From: Opitutales bacterium
Lineage (GTDB): Bacteria > Verrucomicrobiota > Verrucomicrobiia > Opitutales > Coraliomargaritaceae
Reading direction: 5' to 3'
Assembly: GCA_018607135.1 (NCBI GenBank)
Contig: JABBCA010000077.1
Span: 1-35,221, forward strand
DNA length: 35,221 bases
A program made the translations under genes and the position numbers. The notes beneath the pieces were generated by a model that saw only the letters and a program-made list of their open reading frames with translations, had not been told where the DNA came from and searched no databases. Shown here one piece after another: positions 8,238 to 17,353 of this stretch (the first letter of the stretch is position 1; each line of letters starts with the position of its first letter).

Positions 8238-8885
8238 ATGGCGAATTCGGTAACAGTGAAAATTTGCGGTTTAACACGTGAGAGAGATGTCGCGCATGCT
8301 CTGAGCTTAGGTGCAGATTTACTAGGCTTTATCGTTTATGAGCCATCCCCACGTGGTTTGACAGTTGAAAGGGCACAAGAGTTGGCAGCTCTGGTGCCGA
8401 TCGGTCGTAGGGTGGTCGTCGATGTGGCTCCTTCAATTGAGAAGCTCAGTCAATGTTTGGATGCGGGATTTGATTATTTTCAAATTCATTTAGACGGATC
8501 TACCAATGAAGCGAGTGTCGCTGCTTGGTCTGAGCTGGTTGGTAAGTCCCGTTTATGGCTGGCTCCTCGGCTGAAGCCAGGCGAAGTGTTTCCAGAGCAC
8601 TTGCTTCAGTATGCGGAGACAATTTTGGTAGATACTTATTCTAGTGAACAAGTCGGTGGCACTGGGCAGACTGGAGAGTGGGGGGATTTCGCTCGTTGGA
8701 AGACTGATTACTCGCAGCAGCAGTGGGTCTTAGCAGGTGGCTTGAATGCTGGAAATATAACACGGGCAATCGCTGAGACGGGGGCCAGCCATCTTGACGT
8801 AAATAGCGGTGTGGAAATCCGTCCAGGAGTTAAAGATCACGAAAAGTTGGAATCTTTATTTGGCGTGTGTAAACAGAGTTTTTAG
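8238..8885 (+). CDS. trpF: phosphoribosylanthranilate isomerase
   Basis: Converts N-(5-phosphoribosyl)anthranilate to CdRP in tryptophan biosynthesis, in the cytoplasm. The 215-aa TIM barrel has the KICGLTR motif with the general-base Cys10, GADLLGFIVYEPSPRG, the catalytic acid Asp132 in LVDTYSSE, GGTGQTGEWGDF, LAGGLNAGNI and the phosphate-binding LDVNSGVEIRPGVKD end. The segment VVVDVAPS replaces the commoner VGVFVN strand and FQIHLDGS replaces VQLHG. These are mild divergences. It stands alone, with no other trp gene in the window. Three inverted repeats precede it and a weak stem-loop follows it. Confidence 0.96.
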   Translation: MANSVTVKICGLTRERDVAHALSLGADLLGFIVYEPSPRGLTVERAQELAALVPIGRRVVVDVAPSIEKLSQCLDAGFDYFQIHLDGSTNEASVAAWSELVGKSRLWLAPRLKPGEVFPEHLLQYAETILVDTYSSEQVGGTGQTGEWGDFARWKTDYSQQQWVLAGGLNAGNITRAIAETGASHLDVNSGVEIRPGVKDHEKLESLFGVCKQSF

Positions 8886-8888
8886 CCG

Positions 8889-8918
8889 TTCGGGTTGATA
8901 ACAGAGTTTCAACCCAAA
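8889..8918 (+). other. stem-loop just after trpF (TTCGGGTTGA family)
   Basis: TTCGGGTTGA (8889-8898) pairs with TCAACCCAAA (8909-8918), with one mismatch and a 10-nt loop, starting four bases after the trpF stop. There is no immediate T-run, though ACTTTTTAA lies 12 bases further on. A closely related stem-loop follows the CNNM gene at 29982-30013. It could be a 3'-end processing or termination element. Confidence 0.4.
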
Positions 8919-9125
8919 CTACGCAAACGAACTTTTTAATCAATAGGATTCAATTTGTAAGTGCCCTTATATCGGGCACATTTCAGATGCATCGCATTAG
9001 AAATGTGCTCACCCAGGGGGTGCTCATAAATTCCTTAAGCGGCCCGGGCACATGGCTGCCTGTCAGGCTAGCAGTCACTTATGTGTATACGCCTCCCTCG
9101 GCATTCAGTTGCCGGGTGCTAGCAC
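8908..9125 (+). repeat. structured intergenic repeat, copy A
   Basis: Non-coding element in the convergent gap between trpF and the histidine kinase. It matches, in inverted orientation, the sequence at 30432-30747. Identical blocks include 21 nt (8941-8961 with 30710-30690) and 22 nt (9047-9068 with 30604-30583). A stem-loop at 8976-9008 has the perfect arms GCACATTTC/GAAATGTGC enclosing ATGC-ATC-GCAT. Further dyads follow around CACCC/GGGTG and GCCTGTCAGGC, and the element ends near the palindrome GTGCTAGCAC. No ORF is present in it. Confidence 0.85.
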
Positions 9126-9184
9126 TTGTTTGAGAAGGTGTCGTTTCAAAATACTAATTGCGCTATATCGTTTAAAATACGCAG

Positions 9185-10999
9185 TTAAAGTGATTCTAGA
9201 TGTTTAGCGATTCGCTGGCACATCAACAGTTGTTCATCTTTGGGCATCAAGGCATGCGCTTCACTTAACTGCTTTAGCGCTGCAGCGACACCTTCTTCTC
9301 GTCTGAGATTTGAGAGCCCAGTCAGCTTGTGAAGGGAATTGCGAGTGGTTGATACCTTATTACTTTGTATCGCAACCTGCAGTCGCTCCAATTCCTTTAG
9401 AAATGCCGCTTGATATCTTTTCTTGAGTGCGAACGCAGCGTCGGGGTCGTTGTTTGCAATATAGTTTAAAAGGTTTTGCGTGTTAGGTTTTTTTGAAGTG
9501 GTTTTAAGCTCTTCGGAATCGCTTAAAATTTCAGTCAATTTAGTCTGATCGAGAGGCTTTTCGATGAAGTGATCAAAGCCATTTTCGAGGCATGCGGCTT
9601 CAGTCTCTGTGGTTAAGTAGGCACTCAGTGCGATGAGTAGTGGAGGATAGGACGGGCGTGCGGCTAAATACTCGATGACGACATCAATGCCGTTTTTCTT
9701 CGGCATATTTAGATCTAAAATCGCTAGAAAGTAGTCTTCTGATTTCAGTCGTTTCAGTGCCTCTACGCCATCTTGAGCCACATCGACCTGAGCCCCCATT
9801 TTTGATAGCAGCTCTTTACTGACATAACGATTGAAGTCCATGTCATCGGCAACAAGCACCTTTTTGTTTCTCAATAATTTTATGTTTTTATTGAGATGAG
9901 GAGTTTGATGATTGAGAGGCTCTCCGATGATTATTGGTATTTCGAGAACGAACTTAGAGCCTGATTTTGCTTGAGTGGTGGAGTCCAATCTTAGTGTGCC
10001 ATTCATAAGCTCGGTGAATTGGCGGGCGATGTTGAGGCCGAGCCCTGCCCCAGAGATTTGGCTCTCACCAGGCTCGCTAAGACGCGTGAAATCCGCAAAA
10101 ATATGTTTTTGTTTATCAACTGGGATGCCTGTTCCAGTGTCTTCAACGATAATGCGAGCCATCGTAGACGTCTCCGAAGTGATGAGGTCGAGTTTTAGAC
10201 CTATCCAACCTGCATTGGTATATTTTACTGAATTTGAAATTAGGCTGATTACAACCTGTTTGAACAACGCAGGATCTCCAACCCAGTAATTTTGGATGCT
10301 GGGAAGGTGAACCTTAAATTCTAAATTTTTATGGCTAGCGACTTCAGTATATGTTGAGACGACTTCATGAATGATGGATACTGCGTTAAAGCTGACCGCT
10401 CGCGCTAGGACAGTGCCTGCTTCTAAGCTACTGTAATCGAGCAATTGCCCGATGAGCCGGTGTAAATGGCTTGCGCAAGAGTGAAGGTAGTTGGCGCGCT
10501 CAATTTCTGTATGGTGAATATTCGGGTTTTCTTTCAAAAGCTCTGAAATTCCTAGGATCCCATTCAGAGGGTTGCGTATCTCATGGCTCATGCTTGCCAA
10601 GAAATTATGTTTCACTCTGTTTGCTTTGGTAAGCTCAAGGTTTTGCTTTTCGAGTTCGGCAGTGCGAAGCTGGACCAGTTGCTCTAATTGCTTATTTTTC
10701 TTTTTTAGCTGCAGCGTATATATTCGGCAGAAAATGAGACCTATCGCAAAAATACCTGCAAAATAGAGCAGGTTTCCTTCTATTGGCTCATGCAAACGGG
10801 CATGCGTAGTTTGAACTGAGCCATCTGCTTGGTGCTGGGTGATTTTAGGAGCTGTCCACGAGGATGAATCGGAATGAAGACGCTCTGCTCTAACTGCTGC
10901 ATTAAATATCTGAGTCATCCCGAGTGCTGCGATGCATATCAAGACGATATGCACTCTGCTTTGCTTGACTTTATGAGGTCGGCCTTGGCGTGAGGACAT
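9185..10999 (-). CDS. hybrid sensor histidine kinase with receiver and Hpt domains
   Basis: 604-aa membrane phosphorelay kinase. Two hydrophobic segments (about residues 17-36 and 77-94) bracket a short external loop of about 40 residues, too small for a known sensor domain. A coiled coil leads to the dimerisation H-box FLASMSHEIRNPLNGI, with phospho-His139. The catalytic domain has an N-box (SLISNSVKYTNAG), G1 (VEDTGTGIP) and G2 (GAGLGLNIARQF). A receiver domain follows with DDMDFNRY, phospho-Asp near 428 in AILDLNMPKKNG and Lys in FIEKPLD. A C-terminal Hpt helix carries HKLTGLSNLRREEG with His near 557. It is divergent from the response regulator at 11111, its likely partner through the Hpt domain. 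Confidence 0.93.
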   Translation of the reverse strand: MSSRQGRPHKVKQSRVHIVLICIAALGMTQIFNAAVRAERLHSDSSSWTAPKITQHQADGSVQTTHARLHEPIEGNLLYFAGIFAIGLIFCRIYTLQLKKKNKQLEQLVQLRTAELEKQNLELTKANRVKHNFLASMSHEIRNPLNGILGISELLKENPNIHHTEIERANYLHSCASHLHRLIGQLLDYSSLEAGTVLARAVSFNAVSIIHEVVSTYTEVASHKNLEFKVHLPSIQNYWVGDPALFKQVVISLISNSVKYTNAGWIGLKLDLITSETSTMARIIVEDTGTGIPVDKQKHIFADFTRLSEPGESQISGAGLGLNIARQFTELMNGTLRLDSTTQAKSGSKFVLEIPIIIGEPLNHQTPHLNKNIKLLRNKKVLVADDMDFNRYVSKELLSKMGAQVDVAQDGVEALKRLKSEDYFLAILDLNMPKKNGIDVVIEYLAARPSYPPLLIALSAYLTTETEAACLENGFDHFIEKPLDQTKLTEILSDSEELKTTSKKPNTQNLLNYIANNDPDAAFALKKRYQAAFLKELERLQVAIQSNKVSTTRNSLHKLTGLSNLRREEGVAAALKQLSEAHALMPKDEQLLMCQRIAKHLESL

Positions 11000-11110
11000 A
11001 AACGAATTCAGTTAGGTAAGTTTCGAGTTTTTGACATTATTCGGTAATAGTTGTTGGCCACAAATCAATTATCTCGTATCCATTGAACAGTTGAATTTAT
11101 TATCATAACC

Positions 11111-11779
11111 ATGAAGGCTTTAATCGTTGAGGATGAGGAACTCGTTCGCGAGTTGCTCGCAAGTATACTCGTTCGTGAGTTTGACTTTAAGGAGGTTGTT
11201 GAAGCAGGTGATGGTGAAGCTGCTTGGAAATTGTTCCAGCGGGAATCTTTTGACTTTGTGGTATTGGATTTGATGCTTCCTGAATTAGATGGACTCACCT
11301 TATCGCGCCGGATGCTAGATGCAGATCCCAATGTTCGAATACTGGCGCTCTCAAGTGAGTGTGATGAGTATTCCGTTCGCGAAGTGAATCGTAGTGGAAT
11401 TCTTGGCTTTGTGGACAAGCGAGAGATGACATTTGAAGTGCTCTTTGCAGCTTTTAATGAGGTGTCGGCGGGGCATGTTTATTACTCAGTCAATGCCCAA
11501 GAAATCATTACTCGTTTGTGGGAGGACCCTAACGCATATTACAAAGTGCTCTCGGATCGTGAGTTTCAAATATTGCGGTTGATCGCGCAGGGGTTTTCGC
11601 AGGAGAAAATAGGTGAGGATTTGGGGATTAGTGCATTTACGGTGCGCCGGCATAAGCACAACGCCATGAAGAAGCTCGATCTCAATGATGAGGCGAGCCT
11701 TTTACGTTTTGCCTTGGAGAAGGGGATTGTGAAGCACAAAGGTGGGCTGGATTGGACCGAGATGCCCCGTTCGAGTTGA
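11111..11779 (+). CDS. NarL/LuxR-type response regulator
   Basis: 222-aa two-component regulator. The receiver domain has the acidic pair in IVEDEE, phospho-Asp53 in VVLDLMLPELDG, Ser/Thr in ALSSE and Lys103 in FVDKREM. The C-terminal LuxR-type helix-turn-helix (about 147-190) reads LSDREFQILRLIAQGFSQEKIGEDLGISAFTVRRHKHNAMKKL, with the usual recognition helix. It lies divergently 111 bases from the hybrid kinase, so the two probably form one system. Target genes are unknown. The start ATG is well placed at the family N-terminus MKALIVEDE. Confidence 0.94.
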   Translation: MKALIVEDEELVRELLASILVREFDFKEVVEAGDGEAAWKLFQRESFDFVVLDLMLPELDGLTLSRRMLDADPNVRILALSSECDEYSVREVNRSGILGFVDKREMTFEVLFAAFNEVSAGHVYYSVNAQEIITRLWEDPNAYYKVLSDREFQILRLIAQGFSQEKIGEDLGISAFTVRRHKHNAMKKLDLNDEASLLRFALEKGIVKHKGGLDWTEMPRSS

Positions 11780-12055
11780 AGTGGGGCTGCGTCGCGCTTT
11801 AGGGCATTTTTTCGCCCGGGAGTTGTGTATTTTTTGTAGGAGCGGTTCAATCACCAGTGCGTGGTCACTCGCAAAGAGAAGATTTTACGCAGCCGAAACG
11901 GTAACGTTTTGAAGTGCGTGAAGTCAGCAGCAGTTCGTCCAAAATCTTACGATTTCGGCTATGGCCACCTATGAAACAATGACACACTCTCCTCAAGTTT
12001 TATGTTTTCTCTAAAGTGTTCTTTTGGGGCGTGGTCTCTAGAGTTGCTCTATGTT
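11780..12055. other. intergenic region without recognised gene
   Basis: About 276 bases (332 including the PEPCK terminator) between the convergent response regulator and PEPCK genes. Small dyads are visible, such as GGGC-ATTTTTTC-GCCC near 11802-11817 and a long-range AGCCGAAA/TTTCGGCT pair. I found no convincing ORF, tRNA or repeat shared with the rest of the window. Confidence 0.5.
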
Positions 12056-12090
12056 GCAAAAAAGGCACTTCCCGTTTGAGAAGTGCCTTT
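12056..12090 (-). terminator. intrinsic terminator of the PPi-PEPCK gene
   Basis: Perfect 11-bp stem AAAGGCACTTC (12061-12071) / GAAGTGCCTTT (12080-12090) with an 8-nt loop. Read on the minus strand it is followed by six T residues. It lies 22 bases beyond the PEPCK stop codon. Confidence 0.9.
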
Positions 12091-12111
12091 GAGTTTGAGT
12101 CGTTGGCTCTA

Positions 12112-15100
12112 TTAGACTGGCTGGCGGCCCAATGTGCCGATGAGTGAATCGATGTATTTTACCGAGCTGACTTTTTCGAGCTGCTCCTTCGCTGCCGTGA
12201 GACGCGACTCGATCTCTAGGTGTTTCGCGACTCCGCTATGGCTTCTCTTGTTCAAGAAGCTTGTGAGGTAGTCAACGTTTCCGGTCCACAATTTCTTGTC
12301 AGATTTCTGTTGGCTGAGTAGGCGCTCCTTATACCAGTCACTCTTCAGCATCGACTCGCGTGTGAAGAGCTCGCGGATTTCTGGATCCTGGAGTGTCTTA
12401 CCTTGGTATTCGCCAGTCATCATAATATTGAGAAGGGCCTTCAGCGGTGGGCAAGCTTGCTCGATACTGCCGTCAAGGAAGTAGTTCTCTGCGGCCTGCT
12501 TGTGCGCTGCTTCGATGGTTTCCATACCAATGATGAAGGTAGCCATGTCCTGTAGCTCGGGCTTGAGCATTTCTTCGCTGAGGACTGTCTCTGGATTGTT
12601 GAAGACACGACCGAAGAAAATACGCACAAACTTGGCAGTGATCCGGTAGCCGAGCAGGCTGGCTTTGACGGTCTTGCCTTCGTGCTCGAAGTCTTCGACT
12701 TTTTCAAGATAGCCATGCTCTAGCATCCATTTTGGATCTGTTTCGTGAGGCTTCATGCGGCACCAGATTTCTGGGACGAGGAGGCTGATGTCGTGATCCA
12801 CGCGGACATGTGGGCCGACGTAGCCAGCTGCAGTGATGAATGCCGGTTGCTCAGTTGCCAAGTAAGATACGAGCGCATTGTTCATATCGTAGATTGGTAA
12901 GAGGGCGTTGAATGGACCCTTGGTGAGCGCTCCTTCAGAACCTGCACCAGTTGTGGATGGAGACTTTCCTGTGATACTTGCAATATACTCCATGAACAAT
13001 TCTGGGAGTTCCATGTGGTGGATCGGGCTGAATGTGCAGAGTGGTTTCACGCCTGCTTCTGGCTCAGCCGGATTGTTGCGGCGACCGGGAAGGATCGAAG
13101 TCACAGGACGTAGCAGTGGTGACTGCGAGTCTTGTCGGCGATACAGACGTGAGCTCATGTCTGCCAAGTAGAGTCCGCGCTGGTCTTTCAAGTCTGGACG
13201 GACTTGGAGGTAACGTGGGTTCTTGGTTGGCTTACCATCCACGATACGTGGATACGCAGGTGTGGAATAGTAATCTCCCACCGGATTGTTCACGAAGTTT
13301 GTAACCATATCCTGCATTGGCTGTGTGTATTGGCCGAAGCGGATCGCATCTTCAATTTCGTTCTGGCCGTGTGCGGCATCCAGCGGCTCGTAGTTACTCA
13401 AAAAGCTGCCGTCAGAACTGAGGTCTTTTTCTGCCATGTGATCGTAACCACGAATGATCGCGTCGTCTGGACGCTGGAAGAAGCGATATTCACAATTGTA
13501 AACGAACTTCGCGGAGGGAGCGTCCCAACCATTCGGTAGGCTCTTGATTACATTGCTTGGTGCGACGGTCGATGCAGTGATATCGTCTTCAAGTGAGATT
13601 TTGGTCGCAGGCATGAAGTCTTTACGTAGACCAAAGGTGCGCCATGAACCCGTGTCGGTGTAACCGATACGCAGATATTGTGTCAGCATGGGCTGCTCGC
13701 GGTAGCGAAGGATATTGCCAGGCTCACCGTTGATGAGGTCAACGCTAAAGCGGTTGCGCCAATCGGTTCCCCAGTCTTCTTTATAGAAGCGTTTGATGAT
13801 GAGCACGAGTTCCTTCACATGCTGAGGTATACTCTTCAGCCATGTGTTATACTCTGGGGTGTAATCGCTCTTGGATTGAGTGAGTAGTTTGACCACCGAA
13901 CCCAGTGAACGTTCTTTGCCGAGAAGCGGGCGACCTGCCTTGCGATTTTTCTTCTCATCTTGGAAGCGCTGACCGTATTCGTAATTGATGATTTCTTCGG
14001 CTAGATCGAAGTCTTTCTTGAAGTCGCTCACAAAGACGGGACCAGAGATGATTGCGTCGGTGATTGGCTTAGAAATTTCAGACTTACCTCCACCGGAAAC
14101 GGTGCATGGTTTATGGCATACACGGCTTTCCGCAGTGTGGCCTACAAGACGCCAGCGGCGACCTTGTGCGGGCTGCATCATCTGCACTTTGTAGCCCGAA
14201 GGAAGCACGTAGGTGCGCTTGGGGAGTAGTTTGATGACCTGTTCTACGCCGTCTTTTCTCCAGCTGATCTTTTGTTGGTTGAGCTCAATGCGAGCGTCTT
14301 CTGGAATGTAGATAATGTCCTTGAATGTTTTATCGATGGCGTAGCCTTCGGGTTGCACATCGATTCGGTCGGAGTATCGGGCGAGCACACCGTCGAAGCT
14401 TTGGTCGACTTCGGGATAGTATTGGCTGAGTTGAAAGTCTTCGCCGAGGTCGTAGCCTGTGAATGCGAGCGTGCCACCAGCGTGTTCTTCTTCTGCAAGA
14501 CCGTGTAAGTTGGCAGAGAAACCAATCTGGGTCTTAACTTCCTTTTTGCAGTAACCGAAATAGTTGTCGGCAATCGCAGTAACTACGCGGCCAGAGGCGT
14601 CGCGGCAAGTGATCTTGAAGGCGCCTCCGTCATTGTAGAGTTCGTCTTCTTTCTCCCAGCACATGCCGTCACGTTTCTGGCGATCAGTGGCATCTGCGAT
14701 ATTGGGAAGGCCAAGTTCTTTCTTGGTGGTGCCCATAAGGTGCGGCGCAAGAATCACGCAACCGCTAGTGCCAGTCCAATGCTCTGGATCGAGACCTGCG
14801 TCGTTTTCTGCGATGAACGGGTCGCCGCCATTGCCGAAAATAGATTCAACAAAGTCGAGGTTACTAACCATGTTGCCAGGCGCGAAGAAGCGCACTTCCA
14901 TAGTCTTTTCCTTGGTGAAACCATCTACTTCCGGAACCACTACCGGACGGAGTAGGAGGGAGACCCATGATTTCGCAGGTCGGTCCTCATTCGCAAGGAA
15001 TGGAATCGTGGTCAATGAATCAGGAGCGGTAGTCAGCGCCTTTTTAAAGAGACGCGCGGCTGCAAGCGCAGGAACGGCCTTCTTATCATTAGGAATTGGC

Positions 15101-15567
15101 AAGCCGCCTTCTGCGACGTGAAACACGCCCTTTGTGGTGCGGCGGTCACTCTTCGGGTTGTGCAGGACACCCTGCTGGATGCGATAGGAATCAATGATGT
15201 CGGACGAGAAATGGTCGCCCTTAGCTGGGAGCGATAGTGTGCGGGCGATGCCGTGGCGATCCAGAATCAGCGTATTGTTTGGTAGATGTGGAATGTCGTT
15301 CACATCTAGGTCCCTGAAATACTCCATCAAAAAGCTTTGGATGCGCTGATCGCAAGGAGGTAGGTAATCTGCAAGCAGTCGTGATTTTTCTTGGTAGCTA
15401 TCCAGCAACGATTTGCTGAGTCCAAAAAATTCTGATTCTGCGATGTCCCCGAAAACGGGCTGACCAATCGAGATCAATTTTAAGTTCACATATTCCAACA
15501 TCGCCTTCTCATCGTATGATGATTCTGCGGTATCGGGATGCAGTCCAAGTTGTGTCTTGAATTCCAT
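12112..15567 (-). CDS. PPi-type phosphoenolpyruvate carboxykinase (diphosphate), EC 4.1.1.38
   Basis: Interconverts oxaloacetate plus PPi with PEP, phosphate and CO2, a pyrophosphate-linked step at the PEP-oxaloacetate node in the cytoplasm. The protein is about 1151 aa, about twice the size of ATP- or GTP-PEPCK and typical of the PPi family known from Propionibacterium and Entamoeba. Family segments seen include HNPKSDRRTTKGVFHVAEGG, GCVILAPHL, DNYFGYCKKEVKTQI, TVSGGGKSEISKPI (near residue 490), DDITASTV, CEYRFFQRPDDAI, HHMELPELFMEYI and the C-terminal SLIGTLGRQP. These agree closely with what I recall of the Propionibacterium enzyme. The start is placed at the MEFKTQ methionine (15567); the 14 extra upstream codons look like leader sequence. 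Confidence 0.92.
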   Translation of the reverse strand: MEFKTQLGLHPDTAESSYDEKAMLEYVNLKLISIGQPVFGDIAESEFFGLSKSLLDSYQEKSRLLADYLPPCDQRIQSFLMEYFRDLDVNDIPHLPNNTLILDRHGIARTLSLPAKGDHFSSDIIDSYRIQQGVLHNPKSDRRTTKGVFHVAEGGLPIPNDKKAVPALAAARLFKKALTTAPDSLTTIPFLANEDRPAKSWVSLLLRPVVVPEVDGFTKEKTMEVRFFAPGNMVSNLDFVESIFGNGGDPFIAENDAGLDPEHWTGTSGCVILAPHLMGTTKKELGLPNIADATDRQKRDGMCWEKEDELYNDGGAFKITCRDASGRVVTAIADNYFGYCKKEVKTQIGFSANLHGLAEEEHAGGTLAFTGYDLGEDFQLSQYYPEVDQSFDGVLARYSDRIDVQPEGYAIDKTFKDIIYIPEDARIELNQQKISWRKDGVEQVIKLLPKRTYVLPSGYKVQMMQPAQGRRWRLVGHTAESRVCHKPCTVSGGGKSEISKPITDAIISGPVFVSDFKKDFDLAEEIINYEYGQRFQDEKKNRKAGRPLLGKERSLGSVVKLLTQSKSDYTPEYNTWLKSIPQHVKELVLIIKRFYKEDWGTDWRNRFSVDLINGEPGNILRYREQPMLTQYLRIGYTDTGSWRTFGLRKDFMPATKISLEDDITASTVAPSNVIKSLPNGWDAPSAKFVYNCEYRFFQRPDDAIIRGYDHMAEKDLSSDGSFLSNYEPLDAAHGQNEIEDAIRFGQYTQPMQDMVTNFVNNPVGDYYSTPAYPRIVDGKPTKNPRYLQVRPDLKDQRGLYLADMSSRLYRRQDSQSPLLRPVTSILPGRRNNPAEPEAGVKPLCTFSPIHHMELPELFMEYIASITGKSPSTTGAGSEGALTKGPFNALLPIYDMNNALVSYLATEQPAFITAAGYVGPHVRVDHDISLLVPEIWCRMKPHETDPKWMLEHGYLEKVEDFEHEGKTVKASLLGYRITAKFVRIFFGRVFNNPETVLSEEMLKPELQDMATFIIGMETIEAAHKQAAENYFLDGSIEQACPPLKALLNIMMTGEYQGKTLQDPEIRELFTRESMLKSDWYKERLLSQQKSDKKLWTGNVDYLTSFLNKRSHSGVAKHLEIESRLTAAKEQLEKVSSVKYIDSLIGTLGRQPV

Positions 15568-15751
15568 AGATTTTATTTTCGATTTTATGATTATTGCTCT
15601 AATTCGCACGCACTTCCTTGGCCGTTTGGCCTTGTAGGTGTGTTTGTATTAGAAGTCTACTTTGATAAGTTTTGCTAATCTGATGTCAATAGCGTATTAG
15701 CTGGATGGTATTTTTACTATTAGTATCACTGTTTGCCGTGGAGTTTTATGG

Positions 15752-16312
15752 TTAGGCCCATTCTGGTGGGTTTTGTAATTCTGGTTTGAGAATACCGATC
15801 AGAGGCAGTTGGCGATAACGTTCAGCAAAATCTAAGCCGTAACCGACGACGAACTCGTCTGGGATTTTGAAGCCCACGAAGTCTGCCTCGAACTCGACAC
15901 TTCGTTTGGTGTGCTTATCAAGGAGCACACAGGTCTTGAGGCTTGCAGGTCCCATTTCTTTGATGATTTCGGAAACGCGAGCGAGTGTATTGCCCGTATC
16001 GAGAATATCGTCGATGAGGAGCACGTCGGCGCCTGCTAAGTCCAAGCGTATGCGATCTATGATCTCAGGTGCTTGCACAGGGCTGGTTTCATCGCGGTAG
16101 CTAGAGACTCGAATGCAATCCAGTTGGATGGGGATACTTAGCTGGCGGATCAAGTCGGCTACAAATATGATGGCTCCGTTAATGATCGCAATTACCGCGA
16201 CTTCCCTCCCTTCGTAGGCTAGATTGATTTCTTCGCCGAGCTCTGTGAGGCGTTTTCTGATGGTCGCCTCGGTGACTACGATTTTATCAATGTCTTCTAT
16301 GGGAGCTGTCAT
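15752..16312 (-). CDS. hpt: hypoxanthine phosphoribosyltransferase
   Basis: Purine salvage enzyme that makes IMP or GMP from hypoxanthine or guanine and PRPP. The 186-aa protein has the type I phosphoribosyltransferase fold. The PRPP-binding motif [14 protein letters not shown] is at residues 97-110. SSYRDET forms the flexible loop region, [33 protein letters not shown] the base-binding hood, and the end is [12 protein letters not shown]. The PPi loop reads INGAIIF where LKGSxxF is usual. It lies 69 bases downstream of the ROK kinase on the same strand and may be cotranscribed with it. Confidence 0.95.
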   Translation of the reverse strand: MTAPIEDIDKIVVTEATIRKRLTELGEEINLAYEGREVAVIAIINGAIIFVADLIRQLSIPIQLDCIRVSSYRDETSPVQAPEIIDRIRLDLAGADVLLIDDILDTGNTLARVSEIIKEMGPASLKTCVLLDKHTKRSVEFEADFVGFKIPDEFVVGYGLDFAERYRQLPLIGILKPELQNPPEWA

Positions 16313-16381
16313 ATGTGTCAGGATGTGGGATATTAAATTTGGATTTGTTGGTTAGCAGTTTCTGAGCCGTTCTCAGAAATC

Positions 16382-17353
16382 TTATAATGAGTGCTCCGCT
16401 ACGAGCGCAGAGGCCCCTAAAATAGCGGCATCACCCATTGGCAGCGAAGAGACAATAATTTGAATTTTGTTTTTATAGGTGGGAATGAGGTGTTGCTCAA
16501 AGGCTCTTCGTAATGGATCCAAAAGCACTTCACCAGCATTCACGGGGCCGCCGAATAGGAAAAAGGCAGCAGGGCTGGTTACGAGCGCTGTCGATGCAAG
16601 TGCTTCTCCGAGTAGACGGCCTGTAAAGTCCATTGCAGCTTGAGCAATTTCGTCGCCTGCGTATGCGGCATCGGCGACATCTTTAGCGGTCACTTCTGAA
16701 ATGCGTTTGCTGTCGAGGATGGTTTTGCTGCCTTGTTGGGCAATCATTTCAAAGAAGGTGCGGCGAATGCCAGTTGCCGAGCAGTAGTTTTCTAGGCTGC
16801 CACGGCGACCAAAGCCGCAGTAGCGGCCATCTGGGATCACGCTGATATGTCCGATCTCGCCCGCAAATCCATCATGGCCATAGACCAGCTGATTATTGAC
16901 AAAGACACCACTGCCGAGGCCGGTGCCCAGTGTGATCATAATAAAGTCGGAGATATCCTTAGCTGCGCCGTAGATTTTTTCACCCAAAGCAGCCGCGTTG
17001 GCATCATTCGTGAGTTCGATGCGAGGTAGCTGGAGGCGCTCATGAAGTAGGGCCACGAGTGGGGTGTTGCCCTTAAAATTAAGATTAGGTGGGTCCTCGA
17101 TACAACCAGAGCGGTGGTTGCCGTTTGGGGCTCCAATACCAAAGCCGAGCCATTCGATGCTATCAGAACTCAAACTTTCGGTTTCTGCCATTACCTTACG
17201 CACGGCTTCTGCTAGGCGATTCGCATAGGCGGCTCCGTCAGTGTAATCGCTGGTCGAGAAACGTGTGCGCGCGATTACCTTACCGTCAACGTTGACGGAC
17301 CCGATACATGTGTTGGTGCCTCCTATGTCGGAGCCTAGTGTCATTTTTGTCAT
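16382..17353 (-). CDS. ROK family protein (glucokinase-like) with a degenerate zinc motif
   Basis: 323-aa ASKHA-fold sugar kinase candidate. The N-terminal ATP phosphate loop is LGSDIGGTNTCIG, the catalytic base is Asp117 in TNDANAAALGE, followed by LGTGLGSGVFVNN and the sugar/zinc-site EIGH (Glu166, His169). The ROK zinc signature CxCGxxGCxE appears here as CGFGRRGSLE (179-188). Cys179 is kept, but the second and third cysteines are Phe and Ser, so normal zinc binding is unlikely. The rest is intact, so it may be a zinc-independent glucokinase, consistent with glycogen and PEP metabolism genes in the same window. Substrate is not determined. Confidence 0.88.
   Translation of the reverse strand: MTKMTLGSDIGGTNTCIGSVNVDGKVIARTRFSTSDYTDGAAYANRLAEAVRKVMAETESLSSDSIEWLGFGIGAPNGNHRSGCIEDPPNLNFKGNTPLVALLHERLQLPRIELTNDANAAALGEKIYGAAKDISDFIMITLGTGLGSGVFVNNQLVYGHDGFAGEIGHISVIPDGRYCGFGRRGSLENYCSATGIRRTFFEMIAQQGSKTILDSKRISEVTAKDVADAAYAGDEIAQAAMDFTGRLLGEALASTALVTSPAAFFLFGGPVNAGEVLLDPLRRAFEQHLIPTYKNKIQIIVSSLPMGDAAILGASALVAEHSL

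Noticed and set aside
14663-15121. 152-codon frame antisense to the PEPCK gene
   Set aside because: Shadow of a strongly conserved coding region; no family features.
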